From assembly GCA_964413535.1 (NCBI GenBank), contig CAYPTB010000045.1, forward strand, positions 66,054-130,053: DNA of 64,000 bases, given 5' to 3'. The position numbers were made by a program, and so were the translations under genes. Below are positions 32,942-42,454 of the stretch, one piece after another. Each line of letters starts with the position of its first letter. Position 1 is the stretch's first letter. The DNA comes from CAYPTB01 sp964413535. GTDB lineage: Bacteria; Planctomycetota; UBA1135; GCA-002686595. Below the pieces are notes generated by a model. It was not told where the DNA came from. It made no database searches and worked only from the letters and a program-made list of their open reading frames with translations.

Positions 32942-35900
32942 TCAGTCCTGCTCGCCCGTCAACATCCACGCGGCCCAGTCGCGCGTCGTGTACTTCGGCT
33001 CCCCACGCTCGTCCACGGCATCGCGCAGCTTCCGCTTCGCAGCCCACAGCGCCTCGTGCTTGGGCTCGTTCAGGACCCAGATGCGCCGGTAGAAGTCGAG
33101 CATCAGCTCGGCCGTCGCCTCGTCGGGCACCTTCCAGAGGCTCGTGATCACGGTGCGCGCCCCGGCCATGTGCAGCGCGCGCTGCAAACTCGCGACGCCT
33201 TGACCCCCGCGGCGCTCGCCGACGTTCGTATCGCACGCCGACAGCACCGCGAGTTCGCAATTGCGGAGATCGAGCGTCGACAACTCCTCCGCCGTCATCA
33301 ATCCCGGCGCGCGACCGAGCTCGTCGTCTGGAAGGTTCGCGCCGGCGAGCGCGATGCCGCACAAGAGCATCGGCGCCATGCCCTTCACTCGCTCCTCCGC
33401 GTCCAGGCGCAGATCCTTCCCGTCGAGGGGCTCGGCATCGAGGATGGATCGAATGGATTCGGGAGCGAACCAGCCATGCGTGGCGACGTGCAGGAAGCGC
33501 GCTCCGGGCGCGAGTGCGACGAACCTCTCACGGGTGGCCCGAGCTCCCTCGAGCAACTCCAGAGCTGCGCGCTCGCCGAACCCGTCGCGGAGGCTCTTGG
33601 CGATGCCTTGGACTTCGGCGCTCGTACCGGATAGCTCCGCGAAACCAGACGACCAGGCTCCACCGCGGAGGATGCCGGCTCTGCTCGCTACGAGTTCGCG
33701 GACCTCGGCAGCGGAGAGCAAGAGGGAGGTCGCCGTAGTCCCTACGCGCCCTTCCGTGCGCGCCTCGTAGTCGACGCCGCCGATCGCAACGAGCTCGGCG
33801 CCGCCCGTCAGCGGCTCGTACTCGACCAAGAGCTCGGAGAGGGTCGCGCGTGTCTCGATCCGCAAACGATCTCCGAGCAACGCCGGAAGCGCGTTGGTCA
33901 TCGGCGCGTCTGCGGCCGGCAGCGCGTCCAACGGCACCAAGTTCAACACGTCGTCGAGCGCCACGATCACGCACTCGGCTCCTTCGAGCGCTGGAAACAG
34001 GGGGTCGAGCACCAGCCGCCGCAGAGCGACGCTCAGCTCGTGGAGATGCGATGCGCCAGACGCCGAGCCGGAGGACTCGCTGGACAAGCCTCGCGTACCC
34101 CTCGCCACGCCGATCGCCTCGCGCCAATCTTGGACCGCCGCCGCGATCGGCTCGATCGCGCCGAGCTCGATCCGATCGAGTTGCTCCCCCGAGCGCAGGA
34201 CGAACGCGCACAGGCTCTCCATGGTGAGCAACTGACCCTTCTCGAGGCGGTAGCGCGGGTAGCGCCGATACCCGACGACGGCATCGCTTTCCGCGAGCCT
34301 CGCCGAGATCGCGGCGAGATCGAGGTCCAATGCGCCCGTTCCTTCACCCAGCATCTCTTTCGCGATTCCGACGAGCTCGCGCTCGGCGTCATCTCGCCGA
34401 GAGCGTGCTCGGTCGAATCCGTCTGCGGTCGCTGCACCGTGCGACAGACGCGCGAGATCCGCACTCGCCTGCCGAATCTCGTCGCGCAACTCGGTGTAGC
34501 GCGGGTGCGCGGCCGCACGCCGCGCTAGCCTCGCCGATGTCGAAGTGGCCCCACGCGTGCTCTCGGAGGAGAGGAATGCCAGGCGTTCGAGCTCTTCGTC
34601 CCGCCCGAACACCCCCAGTCCCTCGGCGAACGAGAGTGCTCGGCCGAGATCGTCCGAAAGGTTCGCGCAGCGTTCCTCGGCCTCGCGGCTGGAGCCCGAG
34701 AGCAGCGCTTCGCGCGCCACGTGCGCAATCGAGCGGGTGAATTCGCCCGTCAGTTCCACGAACTTCGCTCTGCCCTCCTCACCCTCGTCCTCGCTCGTGC
34801 GCCCGCAGGCGATCGCGACGGCGAGATTCTGGCGCAGCCACTGGAGGTCGGGATGATGTTCGGGGAGTGTGCGCGAGCACGCCTCCAGCACCTGCTCGAG
34901 CTGCTCGCGCGCGTCGGCGAAGTTGCCCAGAGCCATCGAGGCGCTCGCGACGTTCGCCCGCGCCTTCTCGAGGTCGGGATGACCGGGGGGCAGCGTGCGC
35001 GACAAGACTTCGAGCACTTGCTCCAACGTCGCGTGCGCGCCGATGTGGTCGCCCTGGGCGTACATCGTCGCGGCGAGATTCCGCCGCGCCATCTGGAGGT
35101 CGGGGTGATCGTCGGGCAGCGAACGCGAGGAGACCTCGAGCACCTGCTCCTCGAGCTCTTGTGCGCCCTCGAGGTCGCCCTGGGCCTTGAGCGAGGCGGC
35201 GAGATTCCCCCGCGCCATCCGGAGCATGGGATGGTCGTCGGGCAGCGTGCGCAAGCAGGCCTCGAGCACTTCTTCGAACAGCGCGCGCGCGCCAGCGAGG
35301 TCGCCGAGGTCCTCCATGGTGGAGGCGAGGTTCAGCCGAGCTTCCAAGAGGTACACGTGGTCGTCGGGCAGGTTGCGTTCGCCGACTTCGACCACCTGCT
35401 CGAACACTGCGCGCGCGCCGGCTATGTCGCCGAGCGAATACCTGGTGCCGGCGACGTTCAGCAGGGCGCCTTGGAGGTCTTGGTGATCTTCGGGCATCGT
35501 GCGCGACCAGACCTCGAGCACCTGCTCGAACAGCGCGAGGGCGCCAGCGATGTCGCCCAGGCCCTTGAGAGTGGCAGCCAGGCCTTGCCGCGCCCTTTGG
35601 AGTTCGGAGTGATCGGCTGGAAGCGTGCGCTCGCCAACGTCGACCACCTGCTGGAACAGCGGGCGTGCGGCGACGAGGTCGCCCTGCGCGTGCATCGCGA
35701 CGGCGAGGTTCAGTCGCGCCGCCTGGAAACTCGGGTCGTCTGCGGGCAGCGTTCGCGAGAAGACCTCGAGCACGGGCTCGAGGAGGTCGCGCGCGGGAGC
35801 GGGCTCGCCCATCAGCGTCATCGCGATGGCCAGGTTGATACTCGCCGTCTGGAGGTAGGGATGGTCGGCGGGCAGCGTGCGCGAGAAGACCTCGCGCACC

Positions 35901-36700
35901 TGCTCGAAGAGCGTGCGAGCGCTGGCGAAATCGCCCCGCGCCTTCAAGGTTGCACCGAGGTTCAGTCGCGCCGCCTGGAGGTAGGGGTGGTCGGGCGAGA
36001 GAGTTCGCGAGTAGTGGGCGAGCGCCCTGCGCCGGGCCATCTCCGTCGCCGGAATCAGGCCCAGGGCCTCTGCTTCGAATCCCGCCTGCCAGAACTGCTG
36101 CGCCACGAGCTCGCTGTGGGCACCTCCCTCGATCTTCTCGAGATGCTCGATCGCAACGACGGCTCGCACACGTGCGTTCGCGAGATCTCCTCTCTCCCGC
36201 AGGCTCTTGATCTCGGCAAGATCCTGCTGCGCGCGCAGAGCCTCCGAACGCGTCGTCTCGGATTCCGGGGCGGTGAGGAGATGCACCTCGAGCTCACCCG
36301 ACTCGCCGGCCTTCGACCCGGCGACCACGATCGCGAGCACCGTGCCCGGCTCGACCGTCAACCCCACGTATGGCGTCGGCTTGCCGCCTGACTCGTCGTT
36401 CTCGCCAAGGAGCTTCCCCGCTTCGTCCTCGACGCGCAGGAAGGTGTCGAAGGTTTCATCGACCTTCGTCCACACGTGGAGAGTCCCGGAGAACTCGGCT
36501 ACGTAGTCGATCCGCTGAGAGGAGCCGTGACCTTCGAGCGCTGGATCGACCGCCGAGAGTGCTAGCGCGATGACGCGGTCGTGGGGCGAATGTGGGAGCG
36601 TATTGGCTTCGGGATCACTCTCCGCGGCCGGTACGGTCGCGGGCGTCGGTTCCTGAACCGCGAAGAGCCAGCACAGCGCGAGCACTGCGGTGGCAAGCAT
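32942..36700 (-). CDS. Secreted TPR-CHAT caspase-like protein
   Basis: This 1252-residue protein has a signal peptide (about 1-16) and a beta-rich domain (about 40-145) resembling a prepeptidase C-terminal (PPC) domain. About eleven tetratricopeptide units of about 42 residues follow, each with a 'RTLPxDHPxLQxARxNLA' and 'GDxxxARxLFEQVLEV' pattern. The C-terminal CHAT protease domain has the His/Cys dyad in 'FLHVATHGWFAPE' (His1075) and 'LAVLSACDTNVGE' (Cys1156). CHAT domains are caspase-like proteases; TPRs bind partners. The open frame extends 221 codons upstream antisense to the helicase gene; the signal peptide sets the start at ATG 36700. Export distinguishes it from cytoplasmic TPR-CHAT effectors of type III-E CRISPR systems. 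Confidence 0.88.
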   Translation of the reverse strand: MLATAVLALCWLFAVQEPTPATVPAAESDPEANTLPHSPHDRVIALALSAVDPALEGHGSSQRIDYVAEFSGTLHVWTKVDETFDTFLRVEDEAGKLLGENDESGGKPTPYVGLTVEPGTVLAIVVAGSKAGESGELEVHLLTAPESETTRSEALRAQQDLAEIKSLRERGDLANARVRAVVAIEHLEKIEGGAHSELVAQQFWQAGFEAEALGLIPATEMARRRALAHYSRTLSPDHPYLQAARLNLGATLKARGDFASARTLFEQVREVFSRTLPADHPYLQTASINLAIAMTLMGEPAPARDLLEPVLEVFSRTLPADDPSFQAARLNLAVAMHAQGDLVAARPLFQQVVDVGERTLPADHSELQRARQGLAATLKGLGDIAGALALFEQVLEVWSRTMPEDHQDLQGALLNVAGTRYSLGDIAGARAVFEQVVEVGERNLPDDHVYLLEARLNLASTMEDLGDLAGARALFEEVLEACLRTLPDDHPMLRMARGNLAASLKAQGDLEGAQELEEQVLEVSSRSLPDDHPDLQMARRNLAATMYAQGDHIGAHATLEQVLEVLSRTLPPGHPDLEKARANVASASMALGNFADAREQLEQVLEACSRTLPEHHPDLQWLRQNLAVAIACGRTSEDEGEEGRAKFVELTGEFTRSIAHVAREALLSGSSREAEERCANLSDDLGRALSFAEGLGVFGRDEELERLAFLSSESTRGATSTSARLARRAAAHPRYTELRDEIRQASADLARLSHGAATADGFDRARSRRDDAERELVGIAKEMLGEGTGALDLDLAAISARLAESDAVVGYRRYPRYRLEKGQLLTMESLCAFVLRSGEQLDRIELGAIEPIAAAVQDWREAIGVARGTRGLSSESSGSASGASHLHELSVALRRLVLDPLFPALEGAECVIVALDDVLNLVPLDALPAADAPMTNALPALLGDRLRIETRATLSELLVEYEPLTGGAELVAIGGVDYEARTEGRVGTTATSLLLSAAEVRELVASRAGILRGGAWSSGFAELSGTSAEVQGIAKSLRDGFGERAALELLEGARATRERFVALAPGARFLHVATHGWFAPESIRSILDAEPLDGKDLRLDAEERVKGMAPMLLCGIALAGANLPDDELGRAPGLMTAEELSTLDLRNCELAVLSACDTNVGERRGGQGVASLQRALHMAGARTVITSLWKVPDEATAELMLDFYRRIWVLNEPKHEALWAAKRKLRDAVDERGEPKYTTRDWAAWMLTGEQD

Positions 36701-36932
36701 GGTCCCAGGATAAGACCTGCTCCGATTCACGCCACCTCGGGTACGAGGGTCTTGGCCTGTGATCGATGAGCCCTGCCAAAGATCGCGGAGAGCAGTCCGA
36801 CGGTAGGTCGCGTGCGTTCGGCGCGGTTGGTGCGCTCGCGTCGTTCGGCTACGCGACGACGGCGCAAGGACTTCCGATCGGCGCTGGACGCGCGCGCGGG
36901 CGCGCATAGAATCCCGACCCGCGTTGTTCAGG
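36701..36932. promoter_or_regulatory. Divergent promoter region between TPR-CHAT and helicase genes
   Basis: These 232 bases separate the divergent starts at 36700 (minus) and 36933 (plus). No gene is supported inside. Promoters for both directions are expected, but I cannot identify confident boxes. Confidence 0.35.
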
Positions 36933-39023
36933 ATGCAGCGGGAGACGAACAACGTGTCGAACGTCAGGCAGATCGTCGCGGACTTGAATCCCGAGCAGCG
37001 GCGCGCCGTGGAGGCGGCGGATGGGCCGGTGCTCGTGCTGGCGGGTGCGGGGACGGGCAAGACGCGCGTCATCACGGTGCGCATCGCGCACCTCTTGGAG
37101 CGCGGCGCTGCCGCGAAGAACGTGCTGGCCGTCACGTTCACGAACAAGGCGGCGGCGGAGATGAAGGAGCGCGTCGGGGCGCTCGTGGGGAAGACCGTCG
37201 CGAAGGAGCTCACGATCGGGACCTTCCACGCCTTCTGCGCGCGGTCCCTGCGCGAGCACGCGGAGTGGCTCGGGCTTTCGAAGAGCTTTTCGATCTGCGA
37301 CGCGTCCGACGGTCTCGCCGCGCTGAAGGGCGCGTTGCGCGAGCTGCGCATCCCCGAGGCCACGCTTCAGCCGCGCGTCGTCCAAGCCGCCGTCTCGCTC
37401 GCGAAGAACCGGGCGCAGACGGCCGAGGGCTTCTTGGAGCGGGCCGCCGACGACCGCGATGAGCTCGTGGGACGCGCTTGGCGGCGCTACGACGCGCACC
37501 TGCGGCGCACGGGAGCGCTCGACTTCGACGATCTCTTGCTCGAGACCCTGCGGCTCCTGCGCGACCACGAGGCGGCGCGCGCGAAGTTCCGGAAGCGCTA
37601 CCGCCACGTGCTCGTCGACGAGTACCAGGACACGAACGGCGTCCAGTACGCCATCCTCCACGCGATCGCGGGCGAGCACCGGAACCTGTGCGCGGTGGGG
37701 GACGACGACCAGTCGATCTACGGCTGGCGCGGCGCGGACGTGAAGAACATCCTCGGCTTCGAGCGCGACTACCCGAACGCGCTGGTGGTGCGGCTCGAGA
37801 CGAACTACCGCTCGACGAACCAGATCCTGTCGGCGGCGAACCGGCTCATCCGCCACAACCCGAAGCGCCACGAGAAAGTGCTGCGCTCCGCCGTGGGCGA
37901 CGGACCGATCGTGACGGCGATCGAGCTGCGCGACGAGTCGGAGGAGGCTTCGCACGTCGTGCGCGAGATCCAGGACGTCGTGCGCGAGGCGGGAGCGCGC
38001 TACTCCGACGTCGCGATCCTCTTCCGCACGCAGACGCAGCCGCGCGCGTTCGAGGTCGAGCTGCGTGCGCGCGCCGTGCCGTACAAGCTCGTGGGCGGCA
38101 TGTCCTTCTTCGACCGCAAGGAGGTGCGCGACGTGCTCGCGTACCTCAAGCTCGTGGCGAACCCCGACGACGAGGTCTCGTTCCTGCGCGTCGTGAACTG
38201 TCCGCCGCGCGGCGTAGGCAAGGGCACGATCGAGAAGGTGATCGCGCACGCGACGGCGCAGGGGATCTCGGCGGCGCGTGCGTTCGACACGGCGGGGGAG
38301 ATCGAGGGCCTGCCTGCGGCGGCGGTCGCTTCGGTCGGGGCGTTGCGCGCGAACTTGGCGACGCTCGCGCGCGAGTTCGACCGCACGGGACTGGTCGAGG
38401 GCGTGCGGCGCATGCTCGACGTCGTCGGCTACCGAGGCGAGGTGGAGCGCTGCTATCCCGACGAGCGCGAGTTCGGGGATCGCTGGGCGGCCGTGATGGA
38501 GGTGCTCGACACGGCCGAGAACTACGCGCGCAAGAAGAAGGCGGGCACGCTCGCGGGCTTCCTCGAGGAGATCGCGCTCGCGGCCGGCGACGAGCGCGGC
38601 AAGGAGGACGGCGGCGGGAAGGACGCGGTGCACCTCATGACGCTGCACGCCGCGAAGGGGCTCGAGTTCCCGCGCGTGTACCTGGTGGGCATGGAGGAGG
38701 GCCTCTTGCCGCACGCGCGGGCAGCGGCCGAGGACTCGATCGAGGAGGAGCGCCGCCTCGCGTACGTCGGCGTGACGCGCGCCGAGCGCCACCTCACGCT
38801 CACGCTCGCCTCCGAGCGCTCGAAGTTCGGCCGCCGCTCGTCCACGCACGCGTCGCGCTTCCTGTACGAGATCAAGGGCGAGCTCCCGCCCGTCGGTTGG
38901 ATCGCGGCGGGCGCCGCCGGTGCGACGACCTCGCCTGCGCGCGGCGAACCCGCGGCGAAGACGGGCAAGAAGACGTCGAAGCGCCGCAAGAAGGGCAAAC
39001 GACCCGCGCGCGGCGCGCGCTGA
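36933..39023 (+). CDS. UvrD/Rep/PcrA-type SF1A DNA helicase
   Basis: This 696-residue protein unwinds DNA 3'-5' with ATP and acts in repair and replication restart. It carries the Q motif 'LNPEQRRAVEA', motif I 'LAGAGTGKTRVITVRI', motif Ia 'VTFTNKAAAEMKERV', motif II 'VLVDEYQDTN', motif III 'AVGDDDQSIYGWRGA', motif IV 'LETNYRSTNQIL', motif V 'VHLMTLHAAKGLEFPRVYL' and motif VI 'EERRLAYVGVTRAERHL'. The C-terminal tail is basic (KKTSKRRKKGKR), as often seen for RNA polymerase or DNA contact. ATG at 36933 was chosen; GTG at 36954, just before 'SNVRQIVADLNPEQ', is also possible. The gene converges on a small membrane protein gene. Confidence 0.95.
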   Translation: MQRETNNVSNVRQIVADLNPEQRRAVEAADGPVLVLAGAGTGKTRVITVRIAHLLERGAAAKNVLAVTFTNKAAAEMKERVGALVGKTVAKELTIGTFHAFCARSLREHAEWLGLSKSFSICDASDGLAALKGALRELRIPEATLQPRVVQAAVSLAKNRAQTAEGFLERAADDRDELVGRAWRRYDAHLRRTGALDFDDLLLETLRLLRDHEAARAKFRKRYRHVLVDEYQDTNGVQYAILHAIAGEHRNLCAVGDDDQSIYGWRGADVKNILGFERDYPNALVVRLETNYRSTNQILSAANRLIRHNPKRHEKVLRSAVGDGPIVTAIELRDESEEASHVVREIQDVVREAGARYSDVAILFRTQTQPRAFEVELRARAVPYKLVGGMSFFDRKEVRDVLAYLKLVANPDDEVSFLRVVNCPPRGVGKGTIEKVIAHATAQGISAARAFDTAGEIEGLPAAAVASVGALRANLATLAREFDRTGLVEGVRRMLDVVGYRGEVERCYPDEREFGDRWAAVMEVLDTAENYARKKKAGTLAGFLEEIALAAGDERGKEDGGGKDAVHLMTLHAAKGLEFPRVYLVGMEEGLLPHARAAAEDSIEEERRLAYVGVTRAERHLTLTLASERSKFGRRSSTHASRFLYEIKGELPPVGWIAAGAAGATTSPARGEPAAKTGKKTSKRRKKGKRPARGAR

Positions 39024-39052
39024 CCAGCCGTGCTCGAGGACGCGCGCGGAGG

Positions 39053-39292
39053 CTAGCCGACGAGCTGCGTGAACCCGGCCAACCTGCTGACGACCCACGG
39101 GAGGCTCACGGCGATCCACGCGAAGAGGACGAGCGTCAGGAGCCAGATGACGGCGATCGCGGCTTTCTTCGCGCCTTCGCCGGGCGCGCGCATCTCGGCG
39201 ACGTCGTCCGGAAGTCGCCGCACGACCTGGAAGACCCAGATGCAGGCGAAGACGAACAGCGCTGCTCTCACGAACACGACACGGCCGCCCAT
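39053..39292 (-). CDS. Small two-helix membrane protein of unknown function
   Basis: This 79-residue product has two clear hydrophobic helices: 'VRAALFVFACIWVFQVV' (about 8-24) and 'AAIAVIWLLTLVLFAWIAVSLPWVV' (about 44-68). They are joined by a charged loop with 'RRLPDDVAEMRAPGEGAKK'. The gene ends 29 bases from the convergent helicase stop, and its start faces the MBOAT gene. The coherent hydrophobicity pattern and lack of any overlapping gene support a real gene. No family is recognised. Confidence 0.6.
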   Translation of the reverse strand: MGGRVVFVRAALFVFACIWVFQVVRRLPDDVAEMRAPGEGAKKAAIAVIWLLTLVLFAWIAVSLPWVVSRLAGFTQLVG

Positions 39293-39404
39293 CGGCGACG
39301 AGCCTAGCTTCCGGCTCGAGCGGTCGCACGCCGCGCGCGCCGCCGTTTCGGGTTCGTCCGCCCGCTCCTAGACTGGGCCGCCCTCGCGCCGGCGCGCGGT
39401 TCCC

Positions 39405-40784
39405 ATGCTCTTCACCGAGTTCCGCTTCCTGTTCTTCTTCGTTCTCGTGTTCGGCGTGCACTGGGCGCTGCGCGCGAACGGGCCGCGCAAGCTCTGGCTG
39501 CTCGCTTGCAGCTACGTCTTCTACGGCGTCTGGAACTGGAAGCTGCTCGGGCTGATCCTCTTCTCGACGGTCCTCGACTACGTCGTCGCGCTGATGCTGG
39601 AGCGCGAGCGTGGGCCGCGCGCACGGCGCGCCTGGCTGGCGGCGAGCCTGATCGGGAACCTGGGCATGCTCGCCGTCTTCAAGTACTACGACTTCTTCGT
39701 CGAGTCGGCGGTCGAGGGGCTCGCGTTGCTCGGCATCGAGACGACCGCGCAGCGCCTCGAGCTCGTGCTGCCGGCCGGGATCAGCTTCTACACCTTCCAG
39801 ACGCTCTCCTACACGATCGACGTGTACCGCGGGCAGTTGACGCGCGTGCGGAGCTTCACCGACTTCGCGCTCTTCGTGGCCTTCTTCCCACAGCTCGTCG
39901 CCGGACCGATCGTGCGCGCGACGACCTTCCTGCCGCAGCTCGTGACGAAGCGCCGCTTCGCGGACGTCGCGTTCCGCTCCCACGCCACGCTGTTCCTCTT
40001 CGGGTACGTGAAGAAGGCGTGCGTGGCCGACAACGTCGCCGCGATCGTCGACGATGCGTTCGCGGCGCCGGAGAGCTTCGGGCCGGCCGGACTGTGGCTC
40101 GCGCTCCTCCTGTACGCCGTGCAGATCTACTGCGACTTCTCCGGCTACAGCGACATGGCGATCGCGACAGCGGGCATGCTCGGCTACGCGCTGCCGCTGA
40201 ACTTCGACTTCCCCTACCTCGCGACGAGCATCACTCAGTTCTGGCGCCGCTGGCACATCAGCCTGTCGACCTGGTTCCGCGACTACCTCTACCTGCCGCT
40301 CGGCGGCAACCGGCGCGGTCCGCTCACGACCTACCGCAACCTGCTCGTGGTGTTCTTCCTGTGCGGCCTGTGGCACGGAGCGAGCTGGCACTTCGTGGTG
40401 TGGGGACTCTTCCACGGCGCGTTCCTCGTGCTCGAGCGCGCTTCCAAGTTCGAGCCGCGCGGCGCCGCGGGCCAGCTCTACACGCTCGCCGTCGTCACGC
40501 TCGCGTGGGTCTTCTTCCGCGCGGAGGACTTCGGGACGGCTCTCGCGTACCTGGGTGGCCTGTTCGGGCTCGGTCCGGCGGGAGCGGAGACCATCGACCC
40601 CGCGTGGTGGGGAGTGCTCGCCGGCTTCGCCGTCGTGCACGTCGCGATGGCGAAGGGCGCGATCGAGCGCGCTCTCGTGCGTGTGCCCGATCTCGCCTAC
40701 TCGGCGCTGTACGGCGTCGCGTGGGCGCTCACCTTCCCTTGGGCGGCCGTCGACTATCAGCCGTTCATCTACTTCCAGTTCTGA
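39405..40784 (+). CDS. MBOAT family O-acyltransferase (AlgI-like)
   Basis: This 459-residue polytopic protein has about ten membrane helices and the AlgI/DltB signature. It opens 'MLFTEFRFLFFFVLVFGVHW', with 'LPAGISFYTFQTLSYTIDVYRG' and 'DFALFVAFFPQLVAGPIVRA' in the middle. 'FWRRWHISLSTWFRDYLYLP' follows, and the invariant His lies in 'GLWHGASWHFVVWG'. Members move acyl groups across the inner membrane to sugars or other extracytoplasmic acceptors, usually with an SGNH partner (AlgJ/AlgX-like). No such partner is adjacent, but an SGNH hydrolase is present at 12668-13738. The acceptor is unknown. ATG at 39405 fits the family start. Confidence 0.93.
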   Translation: MLFTEFRFLFFFVLVFGVHWALRANGPRKLWLLACSYVFYGVWNWKLLGLILFSTVLDYVVALMLERERGPRARRAWLAASLIGNLGMLAVFKYYDFFVESAVEGLALLGIETTAQRLELVLPAGISFYTFQTLSYTIDVYRGQLTRVRSFTDFALFVAFFPQLVAGPIVRATTFLPQLVTKRRFADVAFRSHATLFLFGYVKKACVADNVAAIVDDAFAAPESFGPAGLWLALLLYAVQIYCDFSGYSDMAIATAGMLGYALPLNFDFPYLATSITQFWRRWHISLSTWFRDYLYLPLGGNRRGPLTTYRNLLVVFFLCGLWHGASWHFVVWGLFHGAFLVLERASKFEPRGAAGQLYTLAVVTLAWVFFRAEDFGTALAYLGGLFGLGPAGAETIDPAWWGVLAGFAVVHVAMAKGAIERALVRVPDLAYSALYGVAWALTFPWAAVDYQPFIYFQF

Positions 40785-40965
40785 CGGAAGCCGAATCGGA
40801 GCAGCCCGCCGCGCATGGTGCGGTCGATCGAGCTCGAGCGCGGAATCGACGACCTTTCCACCGTGCTGAACGAAAACGCTGGTGCATGTGAGAACGGGAG
40901 CGGCGGCTCGTTACAGTCATGCGTCCCGAGATCCGCGCCCGATTTCGCGTGAGAGAAGTCGTTCC

Positions 40966-42399
40966 GTGAAGGAGTATCGCTCGTTGGTGCCCGGCGCGAA
41001 GTCGCGCTCGAAGGCGGTCGTGGTGCGCGCGCCGTTCGACGGCGCCGAGATCGCGCGCGTGGCGACGGCGGACGCGGGAGCGGTGGAGCGGGCGCTCGCG
41101 ACGGCGCAGGCTCTGTTCGCGGACCGCGACGGGTGGCTCCCGCCCGCGCAGCGCGCAGGGATCCTCGAGCGGACGGCGGCGCTCATGGCGGAGCGCTCCG
41201 ACGAGCTCGCGCTGGAAGCCGCGCGCGAGGGCGGCAAGCCGCTCGTCGACTCGAAGGTCGAAGTGACGCGGGCGATCGAGGGCGTGCGGCTGTGCGCCGA
41301 AGGCGTGCGAACGCAGCACGGTGTCGAAGTGCCCATGACGTCGAAGGCGTCCGAGCACCGCCTCGCGTTCACGCGGCTCGAGCCGATCGGACCGGTCGTC
41401 GCGGTGTCTGCCTTCAACCATCCACTGAACCTGATCGTGCACCAGGTGGGGCCCGCTGTCGCGGCGGGGTGTCCGGTGATCGTGAAGCCGGCGGGAGCGA
41501 CGCCGATCTCGTGCATGCGGTTCGTCGAGCTGCTCCACGAAGCGGGCTTGCCGGAGCCGTGGGTGCAGGCCGCGCTGTGCGCCGATCACGAGGTGACGCG
41601 CAAGCTCGTCGTCGATCCGCGCGTCGCTTTCTTCTCGTTCATCGGCAGCGCGCGCGTGGGTTGGGACCTGCGTTCGAAGCTCGCGCCGGGAACGCGTTGC
41701 GCGCTCGAGCACGGCGGCGTGGCTCCGGTCGTCGTGGCGGCGGACGCGGACACGGACGACATGTTGCCCCTGCTCGCGAAGGGCGGGTTCTACCACGCCG
41801 GGCAGGTGTGCGTTTCCGTGAAGCGCGTGTACGTCGACGCGACGATCGCGCGCGACGTGGCGCTCGCGCTCGCTCGACGCGCCGAGGCGCTCGTGGTCGG
41901 CGACCCGACGAAGCCAGAGACCGAGGTCGGGCCGCTCATTCGGCACGCGGAGACCGACCGCGTGCACGCGTGGGTCACGGAGGCCGTGGAGAGCGGGGCC
42001 GAGCTCCTGTGCGGCGGTAGGAAGCTCTCCGCCGCGTGCTACGCGCCGACCGTGCTCTTCGATCCACCCGACGACGCGAAGGTCTCGCGCGAAGAAGTCT
42101 TCGGACCCGTCGTGTGCGTTTACTCGTCGAGCGACCTCGACGACTCCATCCGTCGCGCGAACGCGCTGCCGTTCGCGTTCCAGTCGGCAGTCTTCACGAA
42201 GAGCCTCGACACCGCGCTGCGTGCTTGCCGCCGTCTCGCCGCGAGCGCAGTGATGGTGAACGACCACACGGCGTTCCGCGTCGACTGGATGCCCTTCGCT
42301 GGCCTCGGGTCGTCCGGGCTCGGCGTGGGCGGAATCCGCCACACGCTGCGCGACATGCAGATCGAGAAGCTGGCGGTGATCCGCTCGCTCGAGCTGTAG
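40966..42399 (+). CDS. Aldehyde dehydrogenase family protein
   Basis: This 477-residue protein would oxidise an aldehyde to an acid with NAD(P)+. It has 'VSAFNHPLNLIVHQVGPAVA' (the Asn is the oxyanion residue) and a nucleotide-binding 'SFIGSARVGWDLR'. The general-base Glu is in 'CALEHGGVAPVVVA', and the catalytic Cys in 'FYHAGQVCVSVKRVYV'. 'EEVFGPVVCVY' closes the core. The motif EHGG replaces the commoner ELGG. The open frame extends upstream to 40882; the GTG at 40966 gives normal length, and earlier residues look unrelated. The substrate class (for example lactaldehyde or glyceraldehyde type) cannot be decided. The next gene begins 56 bases later on the same strand. Confidence 0.92.
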   Translation: MKEYRSLVPGAKSRSKAVVVRAPFDGAEIARVATADAGAVERALATAQALFADRDGWLPPAQRAGILERTAALMAERSDELALEAAREGGKPLVDSKVEVTRAIEGVRLCAEGVRTQHGVEVPMTSKASEHRLAFTRLEPIGPVVAVSAFNHPLNLIVHQVGPAVAAGCPVIVKPAGATPISCMRFVELLHEAGLPEPWVQAALCADHEVTRKLVVDPRVAFFSFIGSARVGWDLRSKLAPGTRCALEHGGVAPVVVAADADTDDMLPLLAKGGFYHAGQVCVSVKRVYVDATIARDVALALARRAEALVVGDPTKPETEVGPLIRHAETDRVHAWVTEAVESGAELLCGGRKLSAACYAPTVLFDPPDDAKVSREEVFGPVVCVYSSSDLDDSIRRANALPFAFQSAVFTKSLDTALRACRRLAASAVMVNDHTAFRVDWMPFAGLGSSGLGVGGIRHTLRDMQIEKLAVIRSLEL

Positions 42400-42454
42400 C
42401 GCACGTTGTGCAGTCTCCCCGAAACCGTTCTCGTATCCCTACGTCGGAGTCAGC

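Noticed and set aside
36701..37363. N-terminal extension of the TPR-CHAT frame by 221 codons
   Set aside because: It runs antisense through the helicase N-terminus; the signal peptide at 36700 is a better start.
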